From positions 28,720-92,719 of the forward strand of contig CAYNJF010000002.1 in assembly GCA_964397555.1 (NCBI GenBank): a stretch of 64,000 nucleotides of DNA, in the 5' to 3' direction. Positions within the stretch are counted from its first letter, which is position 1, and every line of letters begins with the position of its first letter. The notes beneath the pieces are model-generated. The model searched no databases and had not been told where the DNA came from. It saw nothing but the letters and a program-made list of their open reading frames with translations. Position numbers and translations under genes: made by a program. This stretch comes from CAYNJF01 sp964397555 (GTDB taxonomy: Bacteria; Pseudomonadota; Gammaproteobacteria; Berkiellales; Berkiellaceae). This document shows positions 17,060 through 26,426 of the stretch, piece after piece.

Positions 17060-18307
17060 ATGTTTAAGCCATTTGCACTTTATATTGGTACTCGATATAC
17101 CAATTTAAAGAAACGAGATCAGTTCATCACTTTTATCTCAGTCATTTCTATGATTGGGATTGCGCTTGGGGTGATGGTATTAATTACCGTGTTATCTGTG
17201 ATGAATGGGTTTACCAAAGAGATTCGAGAGCGGATTCTAACGGTATCTCCCCAGCTCGTTGTCAGCGGATATGGGAATCCTATTTCTGATTTTGACAACC
17301 TTCAGTCTTTGATGATGTCTCATCCCCAAGTTGAGTCCGTGGGGCCTTATGTGGAAGGTCAGGGCATGATGATGAAGGCGCCTTATGTGAATGGGGTGGC
17401 CATCAAAGGGATCGAGCCTGAATCGGTTGAGGCTATTTTCCCCCTCAAGACGTCGTTAATCCAAGGCGATGTTCAAAAACTCACACCTGGTCGTTATGGG
17501 GTCATTTTAGGCTCTGGGTTGGCGCGTTCATTGGGAGCATCGATAGGCTCCAAGGTCACGCTTGTTATTCCCGAAGTCAACGTAACCCTTGTCGGTGCCG
17601 CCCCAAGGCTCAAGCAGCTTGAAGTCATTGGTATTTTTGAAGTGGGTTATGTGTTTGATTCAGGGCTAGCCTTTTTGCACATGCAAGATGCTCAAAAAAT
17701 ATATCGTGTGAAAAACGGGGTCAGTGGGGTACAAGCTAAGCTTAGTGATCCCTTTGTCTCGTTTAGGACCGCCAGTGAGCTTCGCTCGCTTACCGATAAT
17801 CGTTACTACGTCACGGATTGGACTGAGCTTAATGCGACTTACTTCAGTGCCGTGAAAATGGAAAAGCGCATGATGTTTTTAACGTTGATGCTCATTTTGG
17901 CGATTGCGGTGTTTAATTTGATCTCAACTCTCGTGATGGTAGTGACGGATAAGCGCTCAGACATCGCGATTTTAAGAACGATGGGTGCCTCTAAGCGCAC
18001 CATTATGAACATCTTTATTTCTCAAGGGGCTGTCATTGGCGTGGTTGGGACCGGCATAGGGGTTCTTTTAGGGATTACCTTAGCGTTGAATGTCGAAGCC
18101 ATTGTATCGACCATTGAAGGATGGCTTGGGATGCAGTTCTTGGCACCTGAAATTTACTTTTTGAGTAAGCTTCCCTCTGATTTGCATATGTCTGATGTCT
18201 CCATCATTGCCAGTTGTTCATTGGCGTTGAGTTTAGTCGCAACCATCATTCCTGCTTATCGGGCGACCAAAGTTGAACCTGCTCAGGCGTTAAAGCATGA
18301 ACACTAA
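17060..18307 (+). CDS. lolC: lipoprotein-releasing permease LolC/LolE
   Basis: Inner-membrane permease of 415 residues in the Lol system, which extracts lipoproteins from the inner membrane and hands them to LolA. One N-terminal helix (FITFISVISMIGIALGVMVLITVLSVMNGF) is followed by a large periplasmic domain and the FtsX-like C-terminal block of three helices. This includes RSDIAILRTMGASKRTI and ends IPAYRATKVEPAQALKHEH. Only one permease gene accompanies lolD here, where E. coli has lolC and lolE. lolD overlaps the end by 11 bases. No ribosome site precedes the ATG. Confidence 0.93.
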   Translation: MFKPFALYIGTRYTNLKKRDQFITFISVISMIGIALGVMVLITVLSVMNGFTKEIRERILTVSPQLVVSGYGNPISDFDNLQSLMMSHPQVESVGPYVEGQGMMMKAPYVNGVAIKGIEPESVEAIFPLKTSLIQGDVQKLTPGRYGVILGSGLARSLGASIGSKVTLVIPEVNVTLVGAAPRLKQLEVIGIFEVGYVFDSGLAFLHMQDAQKIYRVKNGVSGVQAKLSDPFVSFRTASELRSLTDNRYYVTDWTELNATYFSAVKMEKRMMFLTLMLILAIAVFNLISTLVMVVTDKRSDIAILRTMGASKRTIMNIFISQGAVIGVVGTGIGVLLGITLALNVEAIVSTIEGWLGMQFLAPEIYFLSKLPSDLHMSDVSIIASCSLALSLVATIIPAYRATKVEPAQALKHEH

Positions 18308-19019
18308 CGTTATATTATCTTGCCGGGATTTGCACAAAAGCTATCAAGACGGTCAATCTACCATCCCCATTCTCCAAGGGGTTGAGTTTGATCTACACCC
18401 GGGTGAAAAGGTCGCCATTATTGGTAAATCCGGAGCGGGTAAGACCACCTTAGTCAATCATTTGGGGGGCTTAGAGCGCCCAACCAAGGGACATGTCTAT
18501 TATGAAGGGACCGACATCCATACCTTGAGTGATAAAAGAAGAGGGCACCTTCGTAATCGCCTATTTGGTTTTGTTTTCCAATTTCATCATTTGTTGGCTG
18601 AGTTCAACGCCTTAGAGAACGTTTGCATGCCCTTGTTGCTTCGTGATACACCCATTGCCACGGCCAAAGAGATGGCTTTTGAGGCACTCAAACAAGTTGA
18701 ACTTGAGCATCGAGTCTCCCACAAACCGAGTAAGCTTTCAGGCGGAGAGCGTCAACGAGTGGCGATTGCCAGAGCGCTTGTCACCCAACCCAAGTGTGTT
18801 TTAGCCGATGAGCCTACCGGGAATCTTGATCAAGACAGTGCCCAGCACGTCTACGATTTGATGATGAATTTAGCTCAAAAAGTTGGCACCAGCTTTATTG
18901 TGGTTACCCATGATCTTGATTTGGCTAAGCGAATGGATCGAGTTGTGCTTTTAGAAAAAGGCCTTTTGCATCATTATTGCCCTCAAAGCGAACAAATCAT
19001 TGAACGTCGCTCTTCTTAA
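18297..19019 (+). CDS. lolD: lipoprotein-releasing ABC ATPase LolD
   Basis: ATP-binding subunit (240 residues) that powers lipoprotein release with LolC. Walker A GKSGAGKTT, Q-loop region FVFQFHHLLAEFNALENV, signature LSGGERQRVAIARAL, Walker B CVLADEPTGNLD and the switch histidine in VVTHD are all present. LLAEFNALENVCMPLL is typical of the LolD subgroup of the MacB-like ATPases. The start lies within the end of lolC, indicating coupled translation. The stop overlaps the convergent DUF2062 gene by 4 bases. Confidence 0.95.
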   Translation: MNTNVILSCRDLHKSYQDGQSTIPILQGVEFDLHPGEKVAIIGKSGAGKTTLVNHLGGLERPTKGHVYYEGTDIHTLSDKRRGHLRNRLFGFVFQFHHLLAEFNALENVCMPLLLRDTPIATAKEMAFEALKQVELEHRVSHKPSKLSGGERQRVAIARALVTQPKCVLADEPTGNLDQDSAQHVYDLMMNLAQKVGTSFIVVTHDLDLAKRMDRVVLLEKGLLHHYCPQSEQIIERRSS

Positions 19020-19591
19020 GAGCGACGATTTTTCTTTTTACGTTGGAGGCGCTTTGGTAAATGAAGATGAAGCCTCTCTCTTCTTTTTAACCGGCGCTCT
19101 TGCCAATTCCTTGAAACTGACCAACGCCATATGATTCGAATGGCGATGTTGCTGAGAATCGCCAAAATGGTCCCACACACAAAACATCCGAATAAGAAGG
19201 TAGGTCCAATGGTTTTCAATGAATCAGATAACCAAGTAAAAGAAAGCTGAAAATTGAAGCCTTGAAGCTCTTTGCCTAAAATCCAAGCCCCAACCCGATA
19301 CGAAAAGTAAAAGACAGGTCCCATGGTGACGGGGTTGGTTAACCATACCAATACGATTGAAATTGGCAGATTCGAGCGAACAAAGATGGCAATGGCAGCG
19401 GCAAGGACCATCTGAAAAGGAATGGGCACAAATGCGCAAAATATTCCGACAGAAAAAGCCGTGGCAACCGAATACCGATTCAAATGCCACAGATTGGGAT
19501 CATGAATCAGACGCCCAAAAATCTGTAAATGTTTATGATCTTTGATGATCTTGTGATCAGGCATCCAATGTTTAAACCATTTTTTCGGCAT
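19016..19591 (-). CDS. DUF2062 membrane protein
   Basis: A 191-residue protein of the DUF2062 family. The family core NRYSVATAFSVGIFCAFVPI, followed by FQMVLAAAIAIFVRSNLPI and WLTNPVTMGPVFYFSYRVG, is clear, with two to three membrane segments and a very basic C-terminus (RRLKRRERLHLHLPKRLQRKKK). Function is unknown. The family commonly sits beside comEC and lolCD in gammaproteobacteria. I use ATG 19591; an upstream in-frame TTG at 19600 is possible. It is divergent from comEC, and the two 5' ends are very close or overlap. Confidence 0.85.
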   Translation of the reverse strand: MPKKWFKHWMPDHKIIKDHKHLQIFGRLIHDPNLWHLNRYSVATAFSVGIFCAFVPIPFQMVLAAAIAIFVRSNLPISIVLVWLTNPVTMGPVFYFSYRVGAWILGKELQGFNFQLSFTWLSDSLKTIGPTFLFGCFVCGTILAILSNIAIRIIWRWSVSRNWQERRLKRRERLHLHLPKRLQRKKKNRRS

Positions 19592-21871
19592 AATCTTCAA
19601 TTACTCATTCAACTTGCATGCCACCCTAGGATGTATCCTATAACCTTAGGGGTGCTGCTGGGTTGTCTTATGGCCGGTTTGTCCCATCAACCTAGACCTC
19701 TACTCATGCTACTTAACTTAGGCATGGCCGTCAGTGTGTTTTGGCTTGCTCGAAAATATAAACACCCACTTCTTTGGTGTGGGTTTGGCGTTATGGCAGC
19801 CATGGCATGGACGTGGCATTGCACCGCTCCAAGACTGACCCATCAATTACCATTGACCAGTCAACACTCGCTTATAGGAACCATCGATTCGATGATTCAA
19901 TCTAGGCACGAGTCCATAGAGTTTGATTTTAAACTAAGTAAAGTCTGTATGCCAGACAATCCATGCATTTTGGATAATCGAAGGCTGAAATTAAGGCTGA
20001 ATAATGAGTTAATTAACTTAATTTTGAGTCCAGGGGATGAATTGAGGGTGCAAGCGAAGATACGTGCGCCTCACGGATGGAGTAATCCAGGTGGGCGCTC
20101 ACAAATCAAAGATTGGTTTTTGGCCCGTATCGATGGCAAAGGTCGAATTCTCAAGGTTGAGCGCTTGGACCAAGGTCATGGCTCTCCAAGGCAATGGCTG
20201 CATCAAAAACTTGATGATGGGCTAAAAGATAGGCCATATTCTGGGGTGATTAAGGCTCTTATCATGGGCGTTCAAAGTGATATTACCCCGGAGCAATGGC
20301 AAGTTTTTCGCGCAACGGGCACCTCTCATTTGGTAGCCATATCGGGTTTGCACATTGGATTAGTGGCGACTATGGCCTTTGGTTTAGGCATTTTTTTTGT
20401 CGTCAGACGGAAAAAGCCTAGTCGTTATGATAGGGCATGGCCGTTGTGGGCTGCCTTTTTAGGGGCGATTGGTTATGCGGCATTAGCGGGCTTTTCTATC
20501 CCTACGCAACGAGCGGCCATCATGGTGGGCGTCATCACTTGTGCAAAGCTTATTCGCTCACGAATAAGCTTAATGCAATCTCTTAACTTGGCGTGTTTGA
20601 TGGTCTTGGCTTTTGAGCCACTGAGCGTATTCTTTGCCGGCTTTTGGTTGTCGTTTCTAGCGGTGTTTATTCTTGGGCAACAGGTAGAGACTCAAACAGG
20701 GTGGCGCAAGTGGCTCTATCCACAACTTATGATCACGTCTGCCATGGCACCTTTAGGGTTGTATTTTTTTTCACAAACCTCGCTGGTTGGGATCATCACA
20801 AATCTTATTGCCATTCCTTGGATGAGCATGATCACGGTGCCATTGAGCCTCCTTGGCGCTTTGATGAGCAGTGTTGGCCTTGATTGGGGGTTGGCTTTGG
20901 CGCATGCAAGTTTTGATTTAATTTATGCATTTTTATCGATGATGGCCCGTTTGCGCTGGAGTGAGTTTCATCATCACTTGGACTTAACTGCCTTACTCTC
21001 GCTATCAACCCTTATCGCGCTCATCTTTTGGGGGCGCAAACGACATCGAGTCTGGGCTCCTTTGTTAATATTGGTCGCTTTTATCCGGCCCTCTCCGGTT
21101 CGCTATGGAGATTTACGAGTCGATTTTTTAGACATAGGGCAGGGGACCGCCATTGTGCTTCGTACCTCAAATCATGTCGTACTCTATGATGCTGGTCCGA
21201 TGCTTGGATACAAAGACGCCGGCGAATTAATCATCAAGCCGTATCTGGCTCATGAAAAGATAACTCAACTGAATACGGTGATTATCTCGCATGATGATCT
21301 TGATCATAAAGCAGGATTCGATTCATTGAATCAAAGCCTTCCCATCAATCAGGTGCTTGCCTCAAATCCAAATGCACTTTCTGCGAGTGCGCAATCATGC
21401 GTTGGTGCTTCTTTTGAATACGATGGAGTTCAATTTGAGATCATACACCCCAATCATGCTATGCCTAAGAAAAAAAATGATCAGTCCTGTGTCTTGCTCG
21501 CTAAGGCGAATGACTTTAAAGTCCTATTAACAGGAGATATTGAGCAAGTAGCCGAACAAGATCTCATTCGCAAAAAGCCCGACGCAATCAAGGCTGACAT
21601 CGTCAGTGTGGCCCATCATGGGTCAAAAAGCTCTTCCAGTGAGGCTTGGCTAAATGCAAGCAAGCCCAGTTTTGCTGTGATCCAAGCGGGTCATCAAAAC
21701 CCATATCGACTGCCTCACCCATCCATCGTCCAGCGTTTTTTAGATCATGGAATAACGCTTTATGACACAAGCAAAGATGGCATGGTGCGTTTTGATATCA
21801 AACAAGGGGAGCTAAAGCGCACTCGGTGGGTGGATCATCAATGGGGTATATGGCACTCAAGCCGAACCTAG
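19568..21871 (+). CDS. comEC: DNA uptake channel ComEC/Rec2
   Basis: Competence protein proposed to form the inner-membrane channel for single-stranded DNA. Around residues 1-500 it has many membrane helices, including the ComEC competence block (FRATGTSHLVAISGLHIGL) and FSIPTQRAAIMVGV. The C-terminal metallo-beta-lactamase domain begins FLDIGQGTAIVLRT, with ISHDDLDHKAGFDSL and AHHGSKSSSSEAW. ATG 19568 has a weak AGG 6 bases upstream but would overlap the divergent DUF2062 start; ATG 19631, right at the first membrane helix, is the alternative. Full-length and apparently intact, so natural transformation is possible if the pilus genes exist elsewhere. Confidence 0.9.
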   Translation: MFKPFFRHNLQLLIQLACHPRMYPITLGVLLGCLMAGLSHQPRPLLMLLNLGMAVSVFWLARKYKHPLLWCGFGVMAAMAWTWHCTAPRLTHQLPLTSQHSLIGTIDSMIQSRHESIEFDFKLSKVCMPDNPCILDNRRLKLRLNNELINLILSPGDELRVQAKIRAPHGWSNPGGRSQIKDWFLARIDGKGRILKVERLDQGHGSPRQWLHQKLDDGLKDRPYSGVIKALIMGVQSDITPEQWQVFRATGTSHLVAISGLHIGLVATMAFGLGIFFVVRRKKPSRYDRAWPLWAAFLGAIGYAALAGFSIPTQRAAIMVGVITCAKLIRSRISLMQSLNLACLMVLAFEPLSVFFAGFWLSFLAVFILGQQVETQTGWRKWLYPQLMITSAMAPLGLYFFSQTSLVGIITNLIAIPWMSMITVPLSLLGALMSSVGLDWGLALAHASFDLIYAFLSMMARLRWSEFHHHLDLTALLSLSTLIALIFWGRKRHRVWAPLLILVAFIRPSPVRYGDLRVDFLDIGQGTAIVLRTSNHVVLYDAGPMLGYKDAGELIIKPYLAHEKITQLNTVIISHDDLDHKAGFDSLNQSLPINQVLASNPNALSASAQSCVGASFEYDGVQFEIIHPNHAMPKKKNDQSCVLLAKANDFKVLLTGDIEQVAEQDLIRKKPDAIKADIVSVAHHGSKSSSSEAWLNASKPSFAVIQAGHQNPYRLPHPSIVQRFLDHGITLYDTSKDGMVRFDIKQGELKRTRWVDHQWGIWHSSRT

Positions 21872-21966
21872 CTTGAAGAGGAGTTGCTCATTTACCTAAA
21901 AAAATAGTGGTTCCGATTTATTCATCTGCAGGCTAAACTGGATCAAAAGTCTAAGGAGAGGTTTTC

Positions 21967-22614
21967 ATGCTTGATTTGTTTTTGTCCGGTGGTTGGCTCA
22001 TGTTCCCCATTTTATTATGCTCAACCATTGCCGTGGCCATTATTTTCGAGCGTAGTTGGTCACTTAGAAAAGATAAAATTATCCCTCCTAGGGTTTTGCC
22101 TACGGTGGTTCACCATATGCAAAATAATCAAGTCAACCAAAAGTACTTAAAGCAAATCGCCAGCCAGTCTCCTCTTGGTGCCGTGATCGCCCGTGGGGTC
22201 GGTAATATTACCGAAGGCTATGAGGTGATGATGCTGTCCATGGCCGAAGAAGGACGCCATCAAATCCACGCTTTTGAACGCTATCTCAATTTTTTAGGTA
22301 CAGTGGCGGCCATTACGCCATTGCTAGGTCTTTTAGGGACCGTGACCGGCATGATCGAAGTCTTTGCCTCGATTACTATCAATGGAGCATCCAACTCGCA
22401 AGCTCTAGCTTCTGGGATTTCCCAGGCGCTTTTGACCACCGCCTTTGGCTTGTCTGTGGCCATCCCGGCTTTGATGTTTCACCGCCATTTTCACCGTAAG
22501 ATTGATGAGTATGCTGTTCATATCGAACAAGAGTCGGTCAAGTTAGCTGAATATGTGAAAGAGATGACAAAACGAGCCAAACAAGCGCGACATTCGGCTC
22601 AACACGCAGCATAA
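21967..22614 (+). CDS. exbB: ExbB/TolQ-family proton channel protein
   Basis: A 215-residue inner-membrane protein of the MotA/TolQ/ExbB family, which uses the proton gradient to energise outer-membrane processes. Three hydrophobic segments are visible: LFLSGGWLMFPILLCSTIAV near the start, then FLGTVAAITPLLGLLGTVTGMI and the ISQALLTTAFGLSVAIPALM segment. The latter two are the family's conserved pore helices. An AAGGAGAGG run precedes the ATG. It is paired with exbD 21 bases downstream. No tonB or tolA is nearby. Confidence 0.92.
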   Translation: MLDLFLSGGWLMFPILLCSTIAVAIIFERSWSLRKDKIIPPRVLPTVVHHMQNNQVNQKYLKQIASQSPLGAVIARGVGNITEGYEVMMLSMAEEGRHQIHAFERYLNFLGTVAAITPLLGLLGTVTGMIEVFASITINGASNSQALASGISQALLTTAFGLSVAIPALMFHRHFHRKIDEYAVHIEQESVKLAEYVKEMTKRAKQARHSAQHAA

Positions 22615-22635
22615 AGAATCATTAAAGGGTGACCT

Positions 22636-23052
22636 ATGTTAAAATCTTACTCGATAAGAACTAAGCAGCGTGAAGAGCTTAGCTTAAATTTGACGCCTCT
22701 TATTGATGTTGTGTTTCTCCTATTGATTTTTTTCATGGTGACCACCACATTCAAGCAAGCTGAACAACTAGGTATAGAGTTACCTCAAACCAAAACCACA
22801 CACACCGCCATCTCGAGTTCAGGCTTTGAGCTTGGCATAGGGCCCAAGGGGGATTACGTGGTGGAGGGGGTGTCCATTGGCACAAGCCTCAATGCTTTGG
22901 AAGAAGTATTGAGAGCCAAAGCGCAGCCCAGTGAGCCTTTGTTGTTGGTGGGCGATAAAATTGCTCCTCATCAATCGGTGGTGAGTGCGATGGATGTGGC
23001 GTCTAAGCTTGGGATCACACGCATAAAAATCATAACCGAACACGACGAATAA
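22636..23052 (+). CDS. exbD: ExbD/TolR-family protein
   Basis: A 138-residue partner of ExbB with a single N-terminal membrane helix and a periplasmic domain. The functional aspartate sits in the family motif LNLTPLIDVVFLLLIFFMVT. It follows exbB by 21 bases and is 5 bases ahead of msbA, as in the Pseudomonas exbB-exbD-lpxK arrangement. The pair could support TonB- or Tol-type energy transfer; their position with LPS genes is conserved but its meaning is unclear. Confidence 0.92.
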   Translation: MLKSYSIRTKQREELSLNLTPLIDVVFLLLIFFMVTTTFKQAEQLGIELPQTKTTHTAISSSGFELGIGPKGDYVVEGVSIGTSLNALEEVLRAKAQPSEPLLLVGDKIAPHQSVVSAMDVASKLGITRIKIITEHDE

Positions 23053-23057
23053 AAAGT

Positions 23058-24810
23058 ATGAGTAAATCGATGCCCTCTTTGCAGGTCTATAAGAGGCTAC
23101 TTTCCTACGTAAAGCCTTTTAAACTTGNNNNNNNNNNTTGGTAACCTCCTTTACGGGGTGGTGGATGCCGGCTTCGTGAAATTATTTCAGCCGTTGCTTG
23201 ATGAAGGCTTTGTGGCTAAAAACCAAAGCTTCATTGCTTGGATCCCTTACGTCATCATTTTAATCTTTATCTTTAGAGGCCTTGCCAGCTTTTTGTCCAC
23301 TTACTTTATGGGGTGGGTGGCTCGCAACGTAGTGATGGTTTTTCGACAACAAATGTTCTCTCACTTGCTTAAGCTCCCAACCTCCTTTTATGACAGCGCC
23401 ACCTCAGGTGAGCTGCTTGCTAAGATCACTTACAACGTAGAGCAGGTTGCCGATGCCTGTACCGACGCATTGACGGTTTTGGTTCGAGAGACTTTTACGG
23501 CAATTTGTTTGCTTGCAGTCATGTTGTCCATCTCCTGGCGTCTGACTTTGTTGTTCTTTTTTGTTGTGCCGATGATGGCGGCCATCATGCATGTGGTCTC
23601 AAAAAGACTGCGAAAGTTATCAAGCACGATTCAAGATTCGGTTGGAGAGGTCACGCATGTGGCTGAAGAGGCCATTGAGGGGCAAAAGGTTGTCAAAGCG
23701 TTTGGGGGGCAAGCCTTTGAAGAGAAGCGTTTTGAGGCGGCCACTCAACACAACCGTCGTCAAGAAATGAAGCTCATTACCACCTCAGCGGCTTCTATCC
23801 CATTGGTTCAATTGGTGGGGGCTGTGGTGTTGGCTTCAACCGTCTACATTGCAACTTTAGGGCCTGAGCATATCCTTAAAACAGAAATAACCCCTGGGGC
23901 CTTTGCGGCCATGATCACGGCTATGATTGCCTTACTTAAGCCTATTCGCTTGTTGACGAAGGTGAATGCAAACATTCAAAAAGGGATTGCCGGTGCGGCC
24001 AGTATTTTTGAATTTCTCGACAGCAAGCTTGAGGTCGATGAGGGAACGCAAACCATCGAGCGTTCTAAAGGTTCCATTGTCTTTGATGGAGTAAACTTTG
24101 AATACGAGACTCGTAAAGGCGAAAAGACGATCAGCGACATCAGCTTTGAGGTACGGCCTTCGGAGACCGTGGCCATCGTGGGGCGCTCTGGTTCTGGCAA
24201 GTCCACTTTAGTCTCGTTGTTGCCGCGGTTTTATGAGTGCTTTGGTGACATTAAAATTGATGGCCAAAACATTCGTGATTTATCGTTGGCTTCACTTCGT
24301 AGTCAAATATCCATCGTCTCTCAGCAAGTCACCTTGTTCAATGACACCATATTCAACAACATTGCCTATGGCCTTGAGCAAGTGAGTACAGAAAACGTCA
24401 TGGCCGCGGCCAAATCCGCCAATGCTTATGAGTTTATTAAAGAGCTTCCTGAAGGGTTTCAAACCGTGGTTGGAGAGAATGGCGTTCGCCTTAGTGGTGG
24501 TCAAAAACAACGTATTGCCATCGCTCGAGCCATATTAAAGCAGGCACCTATCTTGGTGTTAGATGAGGCAACATCGGCGCTCGATACAGAATCTGAACGT
24601 AAAATCCAAGAAGCGCTTGATAAGCTGATGAGTCAATGCACCACGTTGGTCATTGCCCACCGCCTATCGACCATTGAAAAAGCCGATCGCATTATTGTGA
24701 TGGATCAAGGGCGCATCATCGAGTCAGGCAATCATCACTCCCTGATGAAAGAAAACGGGATTTACGCGACATTGCGCCAAATGCAATATCAAGATAAAGT
24801 GGTGGCATGA
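23058..24810 (+). CDS. msbA: lipid A flippase MsbA (interrupted by assembly gap)
   Basis: ABC exporter that flips lipid A-core across the inner membrane. ATG 23058 opens a frame (MSKSMPSLQVYKRLLSYVKPFKL) that runs into ten N at 23128-23137. After the gap the protein resumes in another frame at GNLLYGVVDAGF and continues to the end. Against E. coli MsbA about seven residues are missing, so the true gap is about 18 bases and should be a multiple of 3; the frame break is a placeholder artefact. The remainder is complete: a six-helix exporter domain, Walker A GRSGSGKST, signature LSGGQKQRIAIARAI, Walker B ILVLDEATSALD and the switch histidine in IAHRLSTIEKAD. Confidence 0.92.
23128..23137. other. 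assembly gap (10 N)
   Basis: Ten consecutive N inside the first membrane helix region of msbA. This marks a scaffold join or a masked stretch, not biology. Confidence 0.99.
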
Positions 24811-25781
24811 GCACCTTAGCTCAAGCCATTCACCAAGCCTGGCATCGCCAGGCTTGGTGGTTGGGTTTTCTAAAGCCTGTGGCCTTCTTGTTTGGTGGTA
24901 TGGTAAGGCTACGAAAAGCCTGGCTTATGCGCTGGCGTTCGACTCAACTAAGTGTGCCAGTGATTGTTGTAGGCAACATTCAAATCGGTGGGGGCGGAAA
25001 AACGCCTTTGATTATGGCCCTCGCTCAGGTGCTTAAACAACATGGTTATCATCCTGGGATTGTCTCACGTGGTTATAAAGCAAAGCTTTCAAGTACGCCC
25101 ACTCAGGTACAAGATTTTCATCAAAGCGCTGAGGTAGGGGATGAGCCTAAGCTGATGGCCACGTCCGCTCAGGTACCTGTTGTCATCGGTGCAAGCCGGG
25201 TTAAGGCCGCTCAGCTTCTTCTTGCTAACAATCCTCAAGTGAATGTTGTGTTGAGCGATGATGGACTTCAGCATTATAAATTAGCAAGAGATCTAGAAAT
25301 CGTAATGGTCGACTCAAGTTTGGCTAATCGCACACTTTTGCCGTGCGGGCCGAATCGTGAGCCTTGGTCCAGACTAAAATCAGCCGATTTTGTGATTGAT
25401 CGCGCTGATCCTAAAAGTCCCGTTGAGTATGCTTTGGATGAGCCATACCAAATCGTTACCCCCGATGTGAAAAAAGACTGGAGCCAATTTGCATCGCAAA
25501 CCGTGCACGCGGTTGCAGGCATTGCTTTTCCGGAGCGTTTTTTTTCCATGTTAAAGGCCAAAGGGCTCACCATCATTGAGCACCCCTTTGGTGATCACCA
25601 TGAGTATACTCAAAGTGATTTGGCCTTTGGTGATGATCGGCCGATTTTGATGACGCAAAAAGATGCGGTAAAATGCGCATTCAATCCTAACATTTGGGTG
25701 GTTGGCTTAAAAGCAACCTTGTCCGAGTCTTTTCAACAAACCTTACTGAGGAGAATCCATGATGGACGCAAAACTGCTTGA
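24807..25781 (+). CDS. lpxK: tetraacyldisaccharide 4'-kinase LpxK
   Basis: Lipid A pathway kinase (324 residues) that phosphorylates the 4' position of the disaccharide precursor at the inner membrane. The Walker A-like loop VVGNIQIGGGGKTPLIMAL, SRGYKAK, the GDEPKLMA box and VLSDDGLQHYKLARDLEIVM are all family hallmarks. The start overlaps the msbA stop by 4 bases (ATGA), so the two are coupled, as in most gammaproteobacteria. The ycaR start lies 23 bases inside its 3' end. Confidence 0.95.
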   Translation: MSTLAQAIHQAWHRQAWWLGFLKPVAFLFGGMVRLRKAWLMRWRSTQLSVPVIVVGNIQIGGGGKTPLIMALAQVLKQHGYHPGIVSRGYKAKLSSTPTQVQDFHQSAEVGDEPKLMATSAQVPVVIGASRVKAAQLLLANNPQVNVVLSDDGLQHYKLARDLEIVMVDSSLANRTLLPCGPNREPWSRLKSADFVIDRADPKSPVEYALDEPYQIVTPDVKKDWSQFASQTVHAVAGIAFPERFFSMLKAKGLTIIEHPFGDHHEYTQSDLAFGDDRPILMTQKDAVKCAFNPNIWVVGLKATLSESFQQTLLRRIHDGRKTA

Positions 25782-25944
25782 AATCCTTGCGTGTCCTATT
25801 TGTAAGGGCGACCTGGTCTACAAGAAAAAAGAAAAAGAGCTAATTTGTAAGCTTGATCGTCTGGCTTATCCTATCCGAGATGACATACCAGTCATGTTAG
25901 AGGGAGAAGCTCGTGAGCTGCCGGCCGAAGAAGAAGTTCAGTAG
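25759..25944 (+). CDS. ycaR: Trm112/YcaR-family small zinc-ribbon-like protein
   Basis: A 61-residue protein of the UPF0434/Trm112 family. The pattern LLEILACPICKGDL followed by ELICKLDRLAYPIRDDIPVML is diagnostic; the CPIC pair and a later Cys make a partial metal-binding ribbon. It is usually located between lpxK and kdsB. Here kdsB is absent and the phosphatase gene starts on the last base of its stop codon. GAGGAG lies upstream of the ATG. Biochemical role in bacteria is poorly defined. Confidence 0.9.
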   Translation: MMDAKLLEILACPICKGDLVYKKKEKELICKLDRLAYPIRDDIPVMLEGEARELPAEEEVQ

Positions 25945-26402
25945 TGCACAAAATACTGTTTGTTTGCATGGGCAATATATGTCGCTCTCCGACGGCCCAT
26001 GCTATTTTTGAGCATCTTGTGGCTCAAGACAAGCGTCAAGGAGAGTTCCTCATTGACTCGGCTGCAACCCACGATTACAACCTTGGGGAAAAGCCCGATC
26101 GCCGAGTTTTGAACGTTGCAAAACGAGAAGGGTTGAAGATGGATCACCTTCGTTCTCGCTTGGTGACAACGGGTGATTTTACTACCTTTGATTTGATATT
26201 AAGCATGGATCATAGTAACGTAAAAAACCTTAAGCAGATTAGCCCTGTCCAACATTACTCTAAGATTAAGTTGCTTCTTGACTACTATCAAGGTTCTGAT
26301 ATGGAGATACCAGATCCTTATTATCAAGGGTTAAGTGCTTTTGATGAAATGTATGAGGTGATAGATAAAGCTTGTCGAGCTTTGTATCAATCCTTTACGT
26401 AA
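25944..26402 (+). CDS. low-molecular-weight protein tyrosine phosphatase
   Basis: A 152-residue phosphatase with the CX5R loop CMGNICRSPTA near the N-terminus and the general-acid aspartate in IPDPYYQG near the C-terminus. Both catalytic elements are intact, so it should be active. The start is GTG 25944, sharing one base with the ycaR stop. In Pseudomonas the orthologous gene sits between kdsB and murB; here both flanking genes are missing. Its substrates are unknown; related enzymes act on tyrosine kinases of polysaccharide export or on host proteins. Confidence 0.9.
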   Translation: MHKILFVCMGNICRSPTAHAIFEHLVAQDKRQGEFLIDSAATHDYNLGEKPDRRVLNVAKREGLKMDHLRSRLVTTGDFTTFDLILSMDHSNVKNLKQISPVQHYSKIKLLLDYYQGSDMEIPDPYYQGLSAFDEMYEVIDKACRALYQSFT

Positions 26403-26426
26403 ATGCTTCGCTTACAAGGTTGTCAT

